From Multifurca ochricompacta (Eukaryota > Basidiomycota > Agaricomycetes > Russulales > Russulaceae): a stretch of 42,281 nt of DNA. The DNA lies in NCBI GenBank assembly GCA_022496185.1, contig WTXG01000294.1:1-42281 (forward strand), written 5' to 3'. The notes below the pieces were generated by a model. That model saw only the letters and a list, made by a program, of their open reading frames with translations, ran no database searches and was not told the DNA's origin. Shown in pieces: positions 40,690 through 42,281 of this stretch. The first letter of the stretch is position 1; every line of letters begins with the position of its first letter. Position numbers and translations under genes: made by a program.

Positions 40690-41830
40690 GCCTTAAAAGA
40701 TGGCGTCAACCTTTGGGAAGAAGAAGATGGCCTAGTTTACTACAAAGGGAAACTTTATGTACCCAATGTACCGGATCTCCGAAAAGACATTATTCGGGAT
40801 TGTCACGATTCGGTTACAGCCGGTCACCCTGGTAAGAACGGGACCATCGAGTTGGTATCACGCTATTATTGGTGGCCCAGAATGGCACAATATATCACGC
40901 GCTATGTCGAAGGATGCGACCGATGTCAGAGATATCGGATGGATAAGCACCCAGTCGCCCCTCTGCAACCACTGGAAGTTCCAGAAGGACCCTGGCAAAC
41001 GATCGGAGTAGATCTGATTACAGGGCTACCTTCCTCTTCCGGGAAAGATGCGATCCTAACAATAGTGGATCATTATACGAACAAGTGCATCTTTTCCAGT
41101 TACAAGTGGTATTACAGCAGATGGCGTGGGAAAAATATACTTCGACCATGTATTCCCTCTGCATGGGATCCCCAAAAGTATTGTCAGTGACAGGGGTCCC
41201 CAGTTTGCAGCAAGGACCATGCGCGCCACCTTGAAGCGTTTAGGGGTGAACAGTAGTCTCACCACAGCCTATCATCCACAAGCCAATGGTATGACAGAGC
41301 GTAAAAATCAAGAAATAGAACAATATTTACGACTCTTCATTGGCAAAGACAGGATGACTGGATCGAGCTACTCCCCACGGCGGAGTTCGTATTAAACGAG
41401 GAAGTCCTCAGCAACGGATCATACCCCATTTGAATTACTCTATGGGTATACCCCGGACTTCACTATCCCCGCGGGACGTGCCACTGGCATCCCCAGTTTA
41501 GACCAACGCCTACAACAGTTACGTCTCGCCCGACGCGACGCAGAGGCAGCTATGAGGCTTAGCAAGACACGTATGACTCGTGATCTAGCTCAATCAGGGC
41601 ACAATTTCCCAAAGGAGGGAGATTATGTCTGGTTGCAGTCCAAAAACATTAAAATCCACCAGCAGTCCCAGAAGCTCGGTCCCAAACAGTTAGGACCATT
41701 CAAAGTTCTGAAGAAACTTAGCGACCTGGATTACAAATTGGACTTGCCTCCAGCACTGAAAGTCCACAACATATTCATGTGGACCGCCTCAGTCTATACA
41801 AAGGCAACGACGTTAACGGGCTGATGCCCA
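40690..41830 (+). pseudogene. gypsy integrase, frameshifted
   Basis: The zinc-binding HHCC domain (HDSVTAGHPGKNGTIELVSR, then CDRCQRYR) lies at 40800-40940. The core has GVDLITGLPSSSGKD and IVDHYTNKC (41005-41085). After a frame change it continues with SDRGPQFAARTMRATLKRLG and YHPQANGMTERKNQE (41185-41320). The C-terminal GPFKVLKKLSDLDYKLDLP module follows (41690-41750). Confidence 0.9.
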
Positions 41831-42120
41831 CACCACCAGACCCCATTACCATAGATGGTGAGGAAGAGTACGAAGTGGACCATATCAGAGATAGCAAAAT
41901 GTTTGGTCGCACACTCAAGTTCCTTATCCGATGGAAGGGTTATGGAGAAGGCGAAGATACGTGGGAACCGGAACGGAATCTAACCCATGCACAGGACTCC
42001 ATTCAGAAGTTCTATCAACAGAACCCAGGAGCTCCTAGGAAGATTGCCGCAATCCACTTCGCCACTGCCCCTTGGCAGCCCACACAACTCTATACGGCTT
42101 ACGAGGACGTTACGCCCTAG
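41779..42120 (+). pseudogene. gypsy chromodomain (polyprotein C-terminus)
   Basis: The frame contains EEEYEVDHIRDSK, LKFLIRWKGYGEGEDTWEPE and a short tail, ending TAG at 42118-42120. It follows integrase after one frame change. Unlike the minus-strand gypsy there is no room for an accessory frame: a short purine tract and the 3' LTR follow at once. Confidence 0.9.
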
Positions 42121-42131
42121 GAGGGGGGTAA
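42119..42131 (+). other. gypsy polypurine tract
   Basis: AGGAGGGGGGTAA overlaps the stop codon and abuts the 3' LTR. Confidence 0.7.
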
Positions 42132-42281
42132 TGTCACGGCTCTACTTTATTTTTCCTTTTTTTCTCCCTTTTGGATCACATGACTGTGGGAAGATTACCC
42201 AGCAGTCTCAACACGTGATCATGGGAATGTAGTCGTGACATGGATCATGTGACCGAGTCACATGTAATAGTCACATGCTTT
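42132..42281 (+). repeat. 3' LTR of the plus-strand gypsy, truncated by window end
   Basis: The 150 bp beginning TGTCACGGCTCTAC match 34122-34270 with few differences. They include the repeated TCACATG/CATGTGA motifs. Confidence 0.92.

Larger units (their letters stand above)
34122..42281 (+). mobile_element. Ty3/gypsy chromovirus on plus strand, frameshifted, truncated by window end
   Basis: The 5' LTR starts TGTCACGG at 34122, and a matching 3' LTR begins at 42132 after a purine-rich tract. Internal order is gag, protease, RT, RNase H, integrase, chromodomain. Many single-base frame changes break gag and pol. This family differs from the minus-strand gypsy at 9496-17608. The left target flank would be GCAAC (34117-34121). 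Confidence 0.93.

Overview
This window looks like a TE-crowded stretch of a mushroom-forming basidiomycete (Agaricomycetes). The evidence is: many short introns (about 50-77 nt) with GT/AG ends and CTAAC/CTGAC-like branch sites; an NLR with a helical N-terminal domain, an NB-ARC domain and 40-residue TPRs; a tandem BTB/POZ protein of a type expanded in agarics; and Ty3/gypsy elements with chromodomains. No prokaryotic features, rRNA or convincing tRNA gene were seen.

Layout. 1-1511: remnants of one gypsy family, including two LTRs arranged head to head. 1512-1665: a Tc1/mariner transposase scrap. 1666-2758: a hAT-like MITE with a 56-bp minisatellite and a tRNA-like segment. 2759-9251: a complete but frameshifted Ty1/copia element on the minus strand. 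9411-9495 plus 17609-17805: one copia LTR split by a full-length gypsy element (9496-17608, minus strand, target duplication TAAGG). That gypsy integrase is itself split by a 1.45-kb hAT-like MITE (11307-12755, target duplication GCCACTGG). 32305-34121: a hAT-like element (A) holding a second, oppositely oriented one (B, 32678-33974, target duplication GTGTAAAC). 34122 to the window end: a plus-strand chromodomain gypsy whose 5' LTR contains a solo LTR of the first gypsy family (target duplication ATTGT).

Host genes occupy 17978-32307. They are an intact six-exon NLR (minus), a 15-exon secreted metallophosphatase of the 5'-nucleotidase/YHR202W type (plus), a four-exon protein with a probable ubiquitin-like C-terminal fold (minus), and a two-exon double-BTB protein (plus) whose stop codon is formed by the first three bases of hAT element A. 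I rebuilt the exon models by hand from splice sites and frame continuity; they have no transcript support here.

Most notable signals. (i) The minus-strand gypsy is broken by about ten in-frame TGA codons, mostly where Arg is expected. At one of them the sister copy carries CAA, so TGA and CAA are the two CpG-deamination products of one CGA codon. (ii) Both gypsy families have a primer-binding site complementary to the predicted 5' end of their own transcript (11 and 10 nt), which is Tf1-like self-priming. The copia element instead has a copia-type site matching the initiator tRNA-Met anticodon arm. (iii) A transposon end supplies a host stop codon and is followed by a long inverted repeat that readthrough RNA could fold into a hairpin. 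(iv) There is a Cys/His-rich accessory reading frame downstream of the gypsy chromodomain.
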